Part shown: positions 1-7,545 of the stretch, piece by piece
Numbering within the stretch: position 1 is the stretch's first letter
How the letters are laid out: the number at the start of each line of letters is the position of its first letter
From: CAXSEF01 sp964236695
Lineage (GTDB): Bacteria; Pseudomonadota; Alphaproteobacteria; Acetobacterales; Acetobacteraceae
Reading direction: 5' to 3'
DNA: 64,000 nucleotides
Assembly: GCA_964236695.1 (NCBI GenBank)
Contig: CAXSFU010000009.1
Coordinates: 1-64,000 of the forward strand
The notes under the pieces: model-generated
Told to the model about the DNA's origin: nothing
Seen by the model: only the letters and a program-made list of their open reading frames with translations
The model's database searches: none
Position numbers and translations under genes: made by a program

Positions 1-1
1 C

Positions 2-322
2 TGGAGCAGCCGCAACCGTCGCCTGTGCCGGGACTGCGAACGCCACACACGCAAGGCCGTCGCCTTCGTGCGCCTCGCCGTGATCCGCATCATGCCCAGG
101 CGCTGCACCGAAGCTTTTCAAAGTGAAATCAGACTTCCCGGATGGGCTCTCACGCCCGCCTTCCGGATCATGCAAAACATCAGATCTGTGCAACACAGCC
201 CTGTTGCGCTTCACAGGCCCTGCAATTTCACGCTTCAACCGTTGTGGATCTTGCGATGCATCGAGGGTGAAAGTCCTGTAAATTTGCGGAACATGTTTGC
301 GAAGTGCGCAGGTTGTTCATAA
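2..322 (+). pseudogene. IS5-type transposase, C-terminal remnant
   Basis: The reading frame is open from the window edge. Its first 35 or so residues (WSSRNRRLCRDCERH..., then RLAVIRIMPRRC) resemble the C-terminal end of IS5-family DDE transposases, where a W..RNRRL.RD.ER block is followed by an A.IRLA.IRIM.RR helix. Homology seems to stop near position 110. The rest of the frame to the stop at 322 looks like non-transposase read-through that runs over the end of the neighbouring AraC gene. The 5' part lies outside the window, so it cannot be said whether the whole element is intact. I could not define the terminal inverted repeat. Confidence 0.6.
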
Positions 323-1185
323 CCGCATCGCGCGCCTACCTCGGTTACGGATAGCTCAGACTGCTCTAGCAACCTGCAGGCCAGCTTCAAACGAAGGCGG
401 ATGACATAATGGTACGGTGAAACACCCACCGCCTCACGGAATGCCCGAGAGAAATGAGACTGACTGATCCCGCCTACTTCAGCCAGTTTCTTCAACGAGA
501 GGTTTTGCGATGGATCAACATGGATACATTCCAGGGTGCGCCTTAATCGTCGATCACTCAAGGTAGGCGAGCGTCCTGTTGAAGTGTTCTGGACGTTTGA
601 ACAAAATCTGCTTAACAGGCGAGCCGTCAAAGCACGCGACGTCATATCGACAAGAAGACCGGATTCCTGTCCACCATCCTTAGCTTCATCTAAAAGCACA
701 TGTACAAAGCGCTCAATGGTGGGGTCGGTCTTGGCAAATGAGAATTGTAAGAATACCTGTCTAGGATCACCACTGTAAAGGTCTGCACATGTCTCCTCCA
801 CAAGCTCTTGAGGGAAGTGGAGTATTACGGTATCCGGACGTCCCTTTATCGTCCAGCTTATCGGGGCCTCTGCAGGCATTACGTTGAAGTGGCCACCTTC
901 CGACCAATACCGGTCATGGAAGCCTCCACGTTTCGCCTCGATTTGAGCAACACCGTCGAGCTGCAGTGCTATACGGTGATCACGTGTGGTGGGAACCGTA
1001 AACTCGCATGACGAAAACCTGTAACGCTGAAGCGTTATACGCTGCCAGTGTTCGCCAGCAGTGGAAAGAACCGGTCTCACCGGCATGACATCAGCGAAGG
1101 CTTCTGGAGTCAATATTTCTGGGTAAAAATCCGATTTATTTGCTATGTCAGGCTGTCTTAAGGAAGTCATCGCATCAAACTCCAT
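235..1185 (-). CDS. AraC family transcriptional regulator
   Basis: This is a 316-residue protein with the usual AraC/XylS layout. The N-terminal two thirds form a ligand or dimerisation region of the AraC-binding-domain type. Residues about 205-310 form a double helix-turn-helix, visible as LSLKKLAEVGGISQSHFSRAF followed by VTEVGARCGYEQPAHFANMF and the closing FRKFTGLSPS signature. It should be a cytoplasmic DNA-binding activator. The ATG at 1185 has AGGA just upstream; a second ATG lies five codons in. GC content is clearly below that of the rest of the window, and transposase remnants and a pseudogene flank it, so horizontal acquisition is likely. Its target is unknown. Confidence 0.85.
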   Translation of the reverse strand: MEFDAMTSLRQPDIANKSDFYPEILTPEAFADVMPVRPVLSTAGEHWQRITLQRYRFSSCEFTVPTTRDHRIALQLDGVAQIEAKRGGFHDRYWSEGGHFNVMPAEAPISWTIKGRPDTVILHFPQELVEETCADLYSGDPRQVFLQFSFAKTDPTIERFVHVLLDEAKDGGQESGLLVDMTSRALTARLLSRFCSNVQNTSTGRSPTLSDRRLRRTLECIHVDPSQNLSLKKLAEVGGISQSHFSRAFREAVGVSPYHYVIRLRLKLACRLLEQSELSVTEVGARCGYEQPAHFANMFRKFTGLSPSMHRKIHNG

Positions 1186-1214
1186 GATTCCTGGTTACTA
1201 TTCTCAAACAACTA

Positions 1215-1243
1215 ATTATCTGATTAACATGCTGTTAGATAAA
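1215..1243 (-). promoter_or_regulatory. Candidate sigma-70 promoter of the AraC gene
   Basis: On the minus strand a TTTATC hexamer (-35) is followed after 17 nt by GATAAT (-10), the latter matching TATAAT at five of six positions. It sits 30 nt upstream of the AraC start, in an AT-rich stretch that stands out in this GC-rich window. Assigned from sequence only. Confidence 0.35.
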
Positions 1244-1419
1244 TTACCATCGCCGTAGCTTTTACCAACGACATCGCCTCGCCCTCCCGGCAATCCGCCA
1301 CGTGCTTACCGGACCCAGTGGCATTGACCGGAGAGTGACGAAGCTTGAGAAGATCATACTTCATGCTTTGATACTCAAACTTGGTCCGGTGCCGTTTCCC
1401 GCTTTTCAACCCCGTCGAC

Positions 1420-1830
1420 AATCCATGCAAACAAGCGGGTGTGAAACGAAAGTGAGGGTCGCCTTTGCCCTGTGTTTCGAAACCCGCTCGACTGCTGGAT
1501 ACAGCGTTCTGCCTCCGGTTTCTCCGCTGCGAGCGAAGGTTGCCACTGCCCTCGATCCGGAGGTTGCGGTCAGCGGGAGACGTGCTTGCGAGGTCAGCCG
1601 AGTTTTTCGGCAAGGACGTGAGCTCATCAATGACGGCGACGGGCTGCACGCGATCCAGCGCTGATCGAACAGCGACGCGGTCGAAGGCGTCCACCTGGAT
1701 GATCTTGGCGCCGGATTGCCGGAGACGATCGGGATCATGCCGGCAACTCCGTGCCCCTTGTGCGTGAACCGCTGGACCAACGCACGCCCGATGACGGCAT
1801 TAGAGACTGTTACGGACCGGCCGGCCCCGA
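1420..1830 (-). pseudogene. Decayed NAD-dependent epimerase/dehydratase-like gene
   Basis: Fragments in two minus-strand frames match the N-terminal Rossmann part of NAD(P)-dependent epimerase/oxidoreductases. One frame carries an N-terminal segment (AVIGRALVQRFTHKGHGVAGM), equivalent to the nucleotide-binding loop and first helix. After a frameshift near 1700 another frame carries VDAFDRVAVRSALDRVQP and AVIDELTSLPKNSADL, typical of the family just downstream. No frame continues into a full domain, so the gene is dead. A family A repeat (1850-1985) abuts its 5' end, and I see no intact start. About 500 nt between here and the AraC gene hold no other credible gene. Confidence 0.55.
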
Positions 1831-1849
1831 TATTCTGTATCACCGCGAG

Positions 1850-1985
1850 AAGAAAGCGTGTTCCTTCTTGAAAGAAGGAACCAAAGAACTTTGGCCCACT
1901 GGGCTGCGGCGCCCCTCGCACACCTGGAGCTCCATGTGCAAAGTCTTTTTGCTTCTTTTTTTCAGAAGAAGAGCCTTGCTTTCCT
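1850..1985 (+). repeat. Family A repeat, copy A1
   Basis: Diverged copy of the family A element. The left hairpin has TTCCTTCTT facing AAGAAGGAA, then comes a GC-rich spacer, then a right T-rich/A-rich hairpin around CTTCTTTTTTTCAGAAGAAG. It lies between the end of the cupin gene and the epimerase pseudogene. Confidence 0.85.
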
Positions 1986-2091
1986 GGCTGAAACAACGAT
2001 CTGCTGTAAGTTCACGACAGCTTCTAGCCCTGGCAACAAAGACATCCATGCTTCTCTGCCTTTTCTCCAGTTCCAGCACATCGTGGTAGAA

Positions 2092-2475
2092 TTACTGGGC
2101 TGGCAGCACGATCGGCTCATCTTTCTTCTTGACGAAGAAGGCAAGAAACTCCGCTGGCCTCGTCGTGCTCGCGTTGCGGCCGACGAGGTGTATATCGTCC
2201 GGACCCTCGTAGAAGGTCTGGCCGGGATGCAAGGTAACCGGTGCGGCGCCTCGCAGCTGCATCACGATCGAGCCTTTGAGCACATAGACAAAGACGTTGG
2301 CGTCGTGACGGTGGACAGGATCAACCGCTCCGGGCGCGTATCGGACCAGGAGCATCGCACCCTCCTTGCCGCCGGTGCTGGCCAAGTCTCGCGAGAGAAG
2401 CGGAGTCACCTTCGTGGTCTGGGCGGTGGCGGCGGTGGAGAACAAGAGGGCGGCGATCAGCAAGAGGCGCTTCAT
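2092..2475 (-). CDS. Secreted cupin-domain protein
   Basis: The 127-residue product begins with a clear signal peptide (MKRLLLIAALLFSTAATAQ), so the mature protein should be periplasmic or secreted. The rest is a single small cupin barrel. Cupin motif 1 reads YAPGAVDPVHRHDANVFVYV, with the two metal-binding His of an HxH pair and an N where Glu is common. Motif 2 ends in the HPGQTFYEGPDDIH segment with the final His. The ATG at 2475 was chosen over an upstream in-frame ATG at 2619 because it places the signal peptide at the N terminus and has GGAAAG 7 nt upstream. It lies 67 nt downstream of the Rrf2 gene on the same strand, so co-transcription is likely. Substrate unknown. Confidence 0.85.
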   Translation of the reverse strand: MKRLLLIAALLFSTAATAQTTKVTPLLSRDLASTGGKEGAMLLVRYAPGAVDPVHRHDANVFVYVLKGSIVMQLRGAAPVTLHPGQTFYEGPDDIHLVGRNASTTRPAEFLAFFVKKKDEPIVLPAQ

Positions 2476-2542
2476 CGTGGTGCTTTCCTGCAAGAACAAT
2501 GCTCCGGAGTCCGGCTGCGAGATGGTTCCGACATTCTTTGTT

Positions 2543-3082
2543 CTAGTCCTGGCCGGAAATGTTGCCTCGGCAAGCAACGCGAGTCGACAGCCATGCTTGA
2601 ATTTCAGCACCGAAGCCATCGTGCGCCTTGCGCCCTACAGTCCGGGCCAGGTCAGCGAGCGTGGTGCGCGCCAGCTCGTCGCGCATCGCCTGTTCGGCGC
2701 GAAGCATGACCGCATGTATCCCGCACACGCCCTCGGTTGCCCAAGCAGGTGGCTGCGACCCGCCGTCGCGAAACAGGGCGCAACGCCCCCGTATCTGCTG
2801 GCATTCGAACAGCGGCTTCTCGCCCTCGATCGCGTCCACCACGTCCAGCACGCTGACCCGACTGGCCAGCCGCGCGAGCCGATACCCTCCACGCAATCCT
2901 TCCGACGCCGCCACGATCCCGGCCTTCTCCAGCTTCGGGAAGATCTTGGCAACGAACGAGGAAGAGACCCCCTGCAGTTCGGCGAGGTCACGGCTGCTCG
3001 CGGTCAGCCCATGGTCTCCTCCGACGGCTAGCCACAGGAGGCAGTGCAGGCCGTATTCCACGCCGTTGCCGATGAGAGACAT
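2543..3082 (-). CDS. Rrf2 family transcriptional regulator
   Basis: This 179-residue protein has an N-terminal winged helix typical of Rrf2/IscR/NsrR proteins (GVEYGLHCLLWLA, then SSRDLAELQGVSSSFVAKIF and GIVAASEGLRGGYRLAR). Three Cys follow in the C-terminal half, at FECQQ, GRCAL and GVCGIH, the arrangement that ligates an iron-sulfur cluster in IscR and NsrR. It is therefore a candidate redox- or NO-responsive repressor. The start at 3082 aligns with the family N terminus; an in-frame ATG at 3217 would add 45 residues unlike the family and overlapping the IS630 remnant. It precedes the cupin gene and may control it. Confidence 0.85.
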   Translation of the reverse strand: MSLIGNGVEYGLHCLLWLAVGGDHGLTASSRDLAELQGVSSSFVAKIFPKLEKAGIVAASEGLRGGYRLARLASRVSVLDVVDAIEGEKPLFECQQIRGRCALFRDGGSQPPAWATEGVCGIHAVMLRAEQAMRDELARTTLADLARTVGRKAHDGFGAEIQAWLSTRVACRGNISGQD

Positions 3083-3167
3083 AACACGGACTATACCGAT
3101 CCGAGTTTGTGCCGCAAGCCGCCAAGTCGTTACGGCACCCTCGATCTGTTGGACTGTGGTCGCGAGG

Positions 3168-3380
3168 GCGCGCGGCGAAGCGGCGGCGCCATTTGCCCAC
3201 CGTGTCGGCGTCGGCACCCACGTCGACGCAGATGGCCTTGTTCTCCAGCCCTGCCGCAGCGGCCAGCACGATGCGCGCCCGTCGCGCCATGGCCTGCCCG
3301 GTCTTCTGCGCCCGTGCCAGTGGCTCCAGTTCCTGCCGCTCAGCGGTGCTCAGCTCGATCGCAACTGCAGCCTTGCCCAT
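3168..3380 (-). pseudogene. IS630-type transposase, N-terminal remnant
   Basis: From the ATG at 3380 about 70 residues match the helix-turn-helix N terminus of IS630-family transposases: VAIELSTAERQELEPLAR, then ARRARIVLAAAAGLENKAI, then TVGKWRRRFAA. After that the reading departs from the family and continues without the DDE catalytic domain until it overlaps the Rrf2 gene. The remainder of the element is gone. It shows this flank was a target of insertion-sequence activity. Confidence 0.65.
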
Positions 3381-3481
3381 CGCAAACACCCCTTCAGCCA
3401 AAAGAATGATCACACGAACTTCTCGATCAGGACACTGGAGGGTGCTACCAACCTGCCACCCCCGATTTCTTGCAGAATAGC

Positions 3482-3628
3482 GAGAAGGAAGCGGGTTCTT
3501 TCCTAAAAGAAAAAACCAAAGAATCTTTGGTCGTTGAGCAATGAAACCACCTGCACGCCCGGATTTCATTAATAAAATCTTTCTGCTTCTTTTTACTCAG
3601 AAAAAGAAGATCCTTGCTTTCCTACCAG
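3482..3628 (+). repeat. Family A repeat, copy A2 (diverged)
   Basis: The most diverged family A copy: GGTTCTTTCCTAAAAGAAAAAACC on the left, TGCTTCTTTTTACTCAGAAAAAGAAG on the right, separated by a spacer that is more AT-rich than in other copies. It fills the gap between the IS630 remnant and the radical SAM gene. The remaining AT-rich sequence at 3630-3760 shows no gene. Confidence 0.75.
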
Positions 3629-3810
3629 AGGCAATAATCTGCTACGATGTTCATAACAACTTCCGGGTAACTCTCATTCTTAACTTGAACCAAATGTTTC
3701 TTTTCAGTCTTTCGTCGTGTGAAACCGGAGTGATCCCAGTTCTCAAATTTCACGGGATTTGATGGGGTGCGTACGCCACGCCATACTGTCCGACCCCTCG
3801 CGCCGGACCG

Positions 3811-5190
3811 ATGCCGCGGAGCCCGCCCATGCCGTCCATGACGCCCGACGAGATCGACACCCTCGGCCCGGAGCAGCCGCCTCCCCGCGACGGTGCCTCG
3901 CCGATCGAGCGCGCCCGCGCCCGCATGGTCGCCACCGGCCAGTGGTCCGCGAGCCAGACCATGGGCCGGCGCTGGGCGATCGGCTGCGTGGCGCTGGAGG
4001 TCACCCAGCGCTGCAACCTGGACTGCACGCTGTGCTACCTGTCCGAGGCGTCGGAGGCGGTGCACGACGTGCCGCTCGCCGAGCTGTTCCGCCGCATCGA
4101 CGTCATCCGCGACACCTACGGCCCCGACACCGACGTCCAGGTGACCGGCGGCGACCCCACCCTGCGCAGCCGCCCCGAGCTGGTGGCCGTGGTGCGCCGC
4201 CTGCGCGAGCGCGGCCTGCGCGCGTCGCTGTTCACCAACGGCATCCGCGCCACCCGCGACCTGCTGGCAGAGCTGGCCGCGGCCGGGCTGGTCGACGTCG
4301 CCTTCCACGTCGACACCACCCAGGGGCGCAGGGGGTTCGCGACCGAGCGCGACCTCGACGCCGTGCGGCAGGACTACGTGGAGCGCGCGCGGGGCCTGCC
4401 GCTGTCGGTGTTCTTCAACACCACCGTGCACCCCGGCAACCTCGACCAGATCCCCGGCGTGGTGCGCTTCATGGTGGCCAACACCGACGTGGTGCGCCTC
4501 GCCTCGTTCCAGCTCGCCGCCGACACCGGGCGCGGCACGCAGCGCGACGGTTTCGGGCAGGTGACGAAGGACAGCGTGGCCGCGCGCATCCAGGACGGCG
4601 CCGGGACGCGCATCGCCTTCGACACCCCGGGCGTGGGCCATGCCGAATGCAACCGCTACGCCATGACCCTGGTGGCCAACGGCCGGGTGCACGACCTGTT
4701 CGACGACAAGGCGCTGATGACCCGGCTGCTCTGCGCCACCGCCGGCCTGCAGTTCGACCGCACCAGCCGCCAGCGCGCGGTGGCCACGCTGGCGGCCTGG
4801 CTCGCCCGCCATCCCGCGACGGTGCTGCGCGGCTCCGGCTGGGCGGCGCGCAAGCTCTGGGCGATGCGCCGCGACCTGCTCGCCAGCCGCGCCCGAGTCG
4901 GCAAGCTCAGCTTCTTCATCCACGACTTCATGGACGCCGCAGGCCTGGACCGCTGCCGGGTGGACGCCTGCGCCTTCATGGTGGCGACCGCGGACGGCCC
5001 GGTCTCGATGTGCCTACACAACGCCCGGCGCGACCGGTTCCTGCTCAAGCCGTTCCCCGTGCAGACCGCGGCCGGCGAGGTGCTGTGGGACCCGCTCGCC
5101 GGGCACCCCGCCCTGGGCACGCGACGCCCGCGCCGCCTGCCGCTCAAGGGCCGCGCGCGCCTGGACGCCGACGAGGCGCCCGGCCGATGA
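3811..5190 (+). CDS. Radical SAM protein
   Basis: A protein of about 459 residues with the radical SAM signature CNLDCTLC (CxxxCxxC) near residue 69, preceded by ALEVTQR. VTGGDPTL acts as the SAM-binding GGxP-like element and SLFTNG lies on the next strand. It should bind a 4Fe-4S cluster and generate a 5'-deoxyadenosyl radical in the cytoplasm. The C-terminal region carries further Cys (RCRVDACAF, VSMCLHN), which could bind a second cluster as in SPASM-type proteins. ATG codons at 3811, 3829 and 3838 are all possible starts and no ribosome site decides between them. Its stop overlaps the start of the DUF547 gene, so the two are translationally coupled. Substrate unknown. Confidence 0.88.
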   Translation: MPRSPPMPSMTPDEIDTLGPEQPPPRDGASPIERARARMVATGQWSASQTMGRRWAIGCVALEVTQRCNLDCTLCYLSEASEAVHDVPLAELFRRIDVIRDTYGPDTDVQVTGGDPTLRSRPELVAVVRRLRERGLRASLFTNGIRATRDLLAELAAAGLVDVAFHVDTTQGRRGFATERDLDAVRQDYVERARGLPLSVFFNTTVHPGNLDQIPGVVRFMVANTDVVRLASFQLAADTGRGTQRDGFGQVTKDSVAARIQDGAGTRIAFDTPGVGHAECNRYAMTLVANGRVHDLFDDKALMTRLLCATAGLQFDRTSRQRAVATLAAWLARHPATVLRGSGWAARKLWAMRRDLLASRARVGKLSFFIHDFMDAAGLDRCRVDACAFMVATADGPVSMCLHNARRDRFLLKPFPVQTAAGEVLWDPLAGHPALGTRRPRRLPLKGRARLDADEAPGR

Positions 5191-5951
5191 GGCAACGGCT
5201 CGGCTGCCTCGTGCTGCTGCTGGCCGCAATCCAGGGCGGCGCGGCCGCCGCCCCCGCCGCCGACGCAAACACCGCCTGGGCGAGCGTGCTGCAGCGCTTC
5301 GTCGACGACCGCGGCCGCGTCGACTTCCGCGGCCTGTCGCGCGACGGCCACGACCTCGACGCGGCGGTGGCCAGCGTCGCCGCACTCGCCCCCAGCAACG
5401 CCCCCGCCGCGTTCCCCACCCTCGCGGACAGGCTCGCCTTCCACGTCAACGCCTACAACGCGCTGGCCATGGAGCACGTGGTGCGGCGCGGCATCCCGCG
5501 TCGCCTGTCCCTGCTCGGCCGCCTGGGCTTCTTCGTGCTGTCGCGCGTGACCGTCGGCGGCCGGTCGACCTCGCTCTACGACTACGAGACCGACGTCATC
5601 CGCCCGCTCGGCGACGAGCGCGTGCACTTCGCGCTCAACTGCATGTCCGTGTCCTGCCCGCGCCTGCCGCGCACCCCGTTCCACGCCGCCACCCTGGACC
5701 GCGAGCTGGACTCGGCCGCGCGGGCGTTCCTCGCCGAGCCCCGCAACGTGCAGGTCGACGGGGCGCGCCGCGTCGTCCGGCTGTCCTCCATCCTGTCGTT
5801 CTACCGGGCGGACTTCCTGGCCCGCGCCCCGGGCCTGCTCGACTACGTCAACCGCTTCCGCACCGAGCCGGTGCCCGCCGCCTATCGCGTCGAGTTCATC
5901 CCCTACGACTGGACCATCAACAGCCAGCCCGACAGCCCGCCGGCGCCTTGA
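5187..5951 (+). CDS. DUF547 domain protein, exported
   Basis: The 254-residue protein starts with a signal peptide (LGCLVLLLAAIQGGAAAAP) and continues as a DUF547 domain: FHVNAYNALAMEHVV, a SLYDYETDVIRP segment, HFALNCMSVSCPRL, and a closing RVEFIPYDWTIN. The family has Cys and His residues in a papain-like arrangement, but its function is not established. The ATG overlaps the radical SAM stop as ATGA, which implies coupled translation and perhaps that the exported DUF547 protein and the radical SAM enzyme act in one pathway. Confidence 0.85.
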   Translation: MRQRLGCLVLLLAAIQGGAAAAPAADANTAWASVLQRFVDDRGRVDFRGLSRDGHDLDAAVASVAALAPSNAPAAFPTLADRLAFHVNAYNALAMEHVVRRGIPRRLSLLGRLGFFVLSRVTVGGRSTSLYDYETDVIRPLGDERVHFALNCMSVSCPRLPRTPFHAATLDRELDSAARAFLAEPRNVQVDGARRVVRLSSILSFYRADFLARAPGLLDYVNRFRTEPVPAAYRVEFIPYDWTINSQPDSPPAP

Positions 5952-5977
5952 AGGATCTGGTGCCGGCTCGTGAAGTC

Positions 5978-6122
5978 AGGCAGGAAAGCAAGAGTCTTCT
6001 TTTTCTGAAGAAAAAGAAGCAAAAAGACTTTGCCCATGGGGTTCCGGGCAGGCAGGCGGCGCCGGAGCCAAACGAGCAAAAGTTCTTTGGTTCTTTCTTT
6101 CAAGAAAGAACACGCTTTCTTC
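5978..6122 (-). repeat. Family A repeat, copy A3
   Basis: Full-length family A element in reverse orientation with both hairpins (CTTCTTTTTCTGAAGAAAAAGAAG and TTCTTTCTTTCAAGAAAGAA). It lies exactly between two convergent genes, 27 nt after one stop and 38 nt from the other, a position expected for a two-way terminator. Confidence 0.9.
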
Positions 6123-6159
6123 GCGCACGACAGCGCGGCTGGCAGGTCCATGGCAGACC

Positions 6160-6453
6160 CTAGCCCCGCAGCAGCGCCACGGCGAGCAGCACGGCCACGC
6201 CGAGCCAGACGGCGCGCGACAGCGCCTGCAGCGCGAGGAAGTGTTCGCGCGCCTTCGCGTCGGCGTCGCGGCGCAGGAAGGCCCGGTACTCGACGTAGTG
6301 CCAGTAAGGCACGCCGACGCACCACAGCACGAACACGTGCCAGAGCCCCGGCCGCCCGCCGCCCTCGTCCCACAGCCCCGCCACCAGCCAGGCGACGAGG
6401 CCGAGCCCGGCCAGGGCCACCGCGGGCCTGACGAGCGCCGCCCGCGACCTCAT
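6160..6453 (-). CDS. Small membrane protein, function unknown
   Basis: A 97-residue protein with two strongly hydrophobic stretches: one near the N terminus (VALAGLGLVAWLVAGLW) and one at the C terminus (VWLGVAVLLAVALL). A shorter aromatic segment, FVLWCVGVPYWHYVEY, lies between them. It should be an inner-membrane protein with short loops. The ATG at 6453 is used; another in-frame ATG at 6483 would add ten basic residues, and neither has a convincing ribosome site. I do not recognise the family. It converges on the DUF547 gene across repeat A3 and is divergent from the YitT gene. Confidence 0.6.
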   Translation of the reverse strand: MRSRAALVRPAVALAGLGLVAWLVAGLWDEGGGRPGLWHVFVLWCVGVPYWHYVEYRAFLRRDADAKAREHFLALQALSRAVWLGVAVLLAVALLRG

Positions 6454-6695
6454 GGCGCGCCGCGACGCCACGATGGACGGCATTGGGCGCCACACCGGGC
6501 GCGGCGAGAGGACGGTCGCGCCCCGCCTTGCCCCGCCGGACGAGAGGCACCCGCCCCGCTCCCCCGCAGCGCGGCACGCCGCGTGCAAGCCTCTCGCCGG
6601 TGAACAGGCCGGGGGGCGGGGATGGGCGACGACGCGGGTGCTGGACGGCCCCACCGGGCGAAGCCGCCGGCCGCGACCGCTGCGGCCCGCGCAGC

Positions 6696-7307
6696 GTGAG
6701 CGCCCTCGTGGCCGGGCCGCGCCCGCACAGCAGGCTCGAGGATCTGCTGGCGCTGCTGATCGGCTCGCTGCTGATCGGCCTCGGGCTGCTCCTGCTGCAG
6801 ACGGCGCAGCTGTTCACCGGCGGCATCGCCGGGATCGCCCTGATCCTGCACTACCTCACCGGCCTGGCGGTCGGGCCGCTGTTCGTCGCGGCCAACGTGC
6901 CGTTCCTGCTGTTCGCCTGGCGCATGATGGGGGCGGCGTTCACGCTGAGGACGCTGGCGGTCAACCTGCTGCTCGCCGCCATCTCCCTGGAGCTGCCGCA
7001 GGTGATCCGGGTCGAGGTCCATCCTCTGTTCGCGGCGCTCGCCGGCGGCGTCCTGGTGGGCCTGGGCATCCTCACCCTGGTGCGCCACCGCGCGAGCGTG
7101 GGCGGCATCGGCGTGGTCGCCCTCTGGGCGCAGGATCGCCACGGCATCAGCGCAGGGCGGGTGCAGATGGCGGCCGACGCGCTCATCCTGCTCGCCGCCC
7201 TGCTGGTGCTGCCGACCGGCCGGCTGCCGCTGTCGGCGGCAAGCGCGTTCCTGTTCGACCTGATCCTGCTGCTGAACCACCGGCCCGGACGCTACGTCGG
7301 GTTCTAG
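6696..7307 (+). CDS. YitT family membrane protein
   Basis: A 203-residue protein of the YitT type, with about five transmembrane segments and the family signature LFTGGIAGIALILHYLTG after the first helix. FVAANVPFLLFAW and SVGGIGVVALWAQ follow in later segments. The family is widespread, its transport role is not firmly established, and some members have a C-terminal DUF2179 domain that is absent here. The GTG at 6696 was chosen because it begins just before the first amphipathic stretch; the frame is open further upstream but that portion overlaps the divergent gene and is not membrane-like. Confidence 0.8.
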   Translation: MSALVAGPRPHSRLEDLLALLIGSLLIGLGLLLLQTAQLFTGGIAGIALILHYLTGLAVGPLFVAANVPFLLFAWRMMGAAFTLRTLAVNLLLAAISLELPQVIRVEVHPLFAALAGGVLVGLGILTLVRHRASVGGIGVVALWAQDRHGISAGRVQMAADALILLAALLVLPTGRLPLSAASAFLFDLILLLNHRPGRYVGF

Positions 7308-7340
7308 CACCGGCCACCACCGATCTCCTGCGCGAAGGGG

Positions 7341-7485
7341 AAAAGAAAGCGTGTTCTTTCTTGAAAGAAAGAACCAAAGAACTTTTGCCCACAGGACTCC
7401 GGAGCCGCCCGCCTGCCCGGAACCCAACAGGCAAAGTCTTTTTGCTTCTTTTTCTTCAGAAAAAGAAGAGCCTTGCCTTCTTGTC
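7341..7485 (+). repeat. Family A repeat, copy A4
   Basis: Near-consensus family A element with two 10-bp hairpins (GTTCTTTCTT/AAGAAAGAAC and CTTCTTTTTC/GAAAAAGAAG) about 70 nt apart. It sits between the convergent YitT and hybrid kinase genes. Confidence 0.9.
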
Positions 7486-7545
7486 TGATGCAACAGCCCA
7501 CCACGCCCCGTGGGTGCGCGCAGCATCCCGGTCCCGCCGCCCGCC

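Noticed and set aside
2988..3569. Full-length frame containing the IS630 match as a complete transposase
   Set aside because: Only about 70 residues match and the DDE domain is absent; both ends run into the Rrf2 gene and repeat A2.
3622..4923. Minus-strand open frame opposite the radical SAM gene
   Set aside because: Shadow composition; the opposite strand contains the CxxxCxxC signature.
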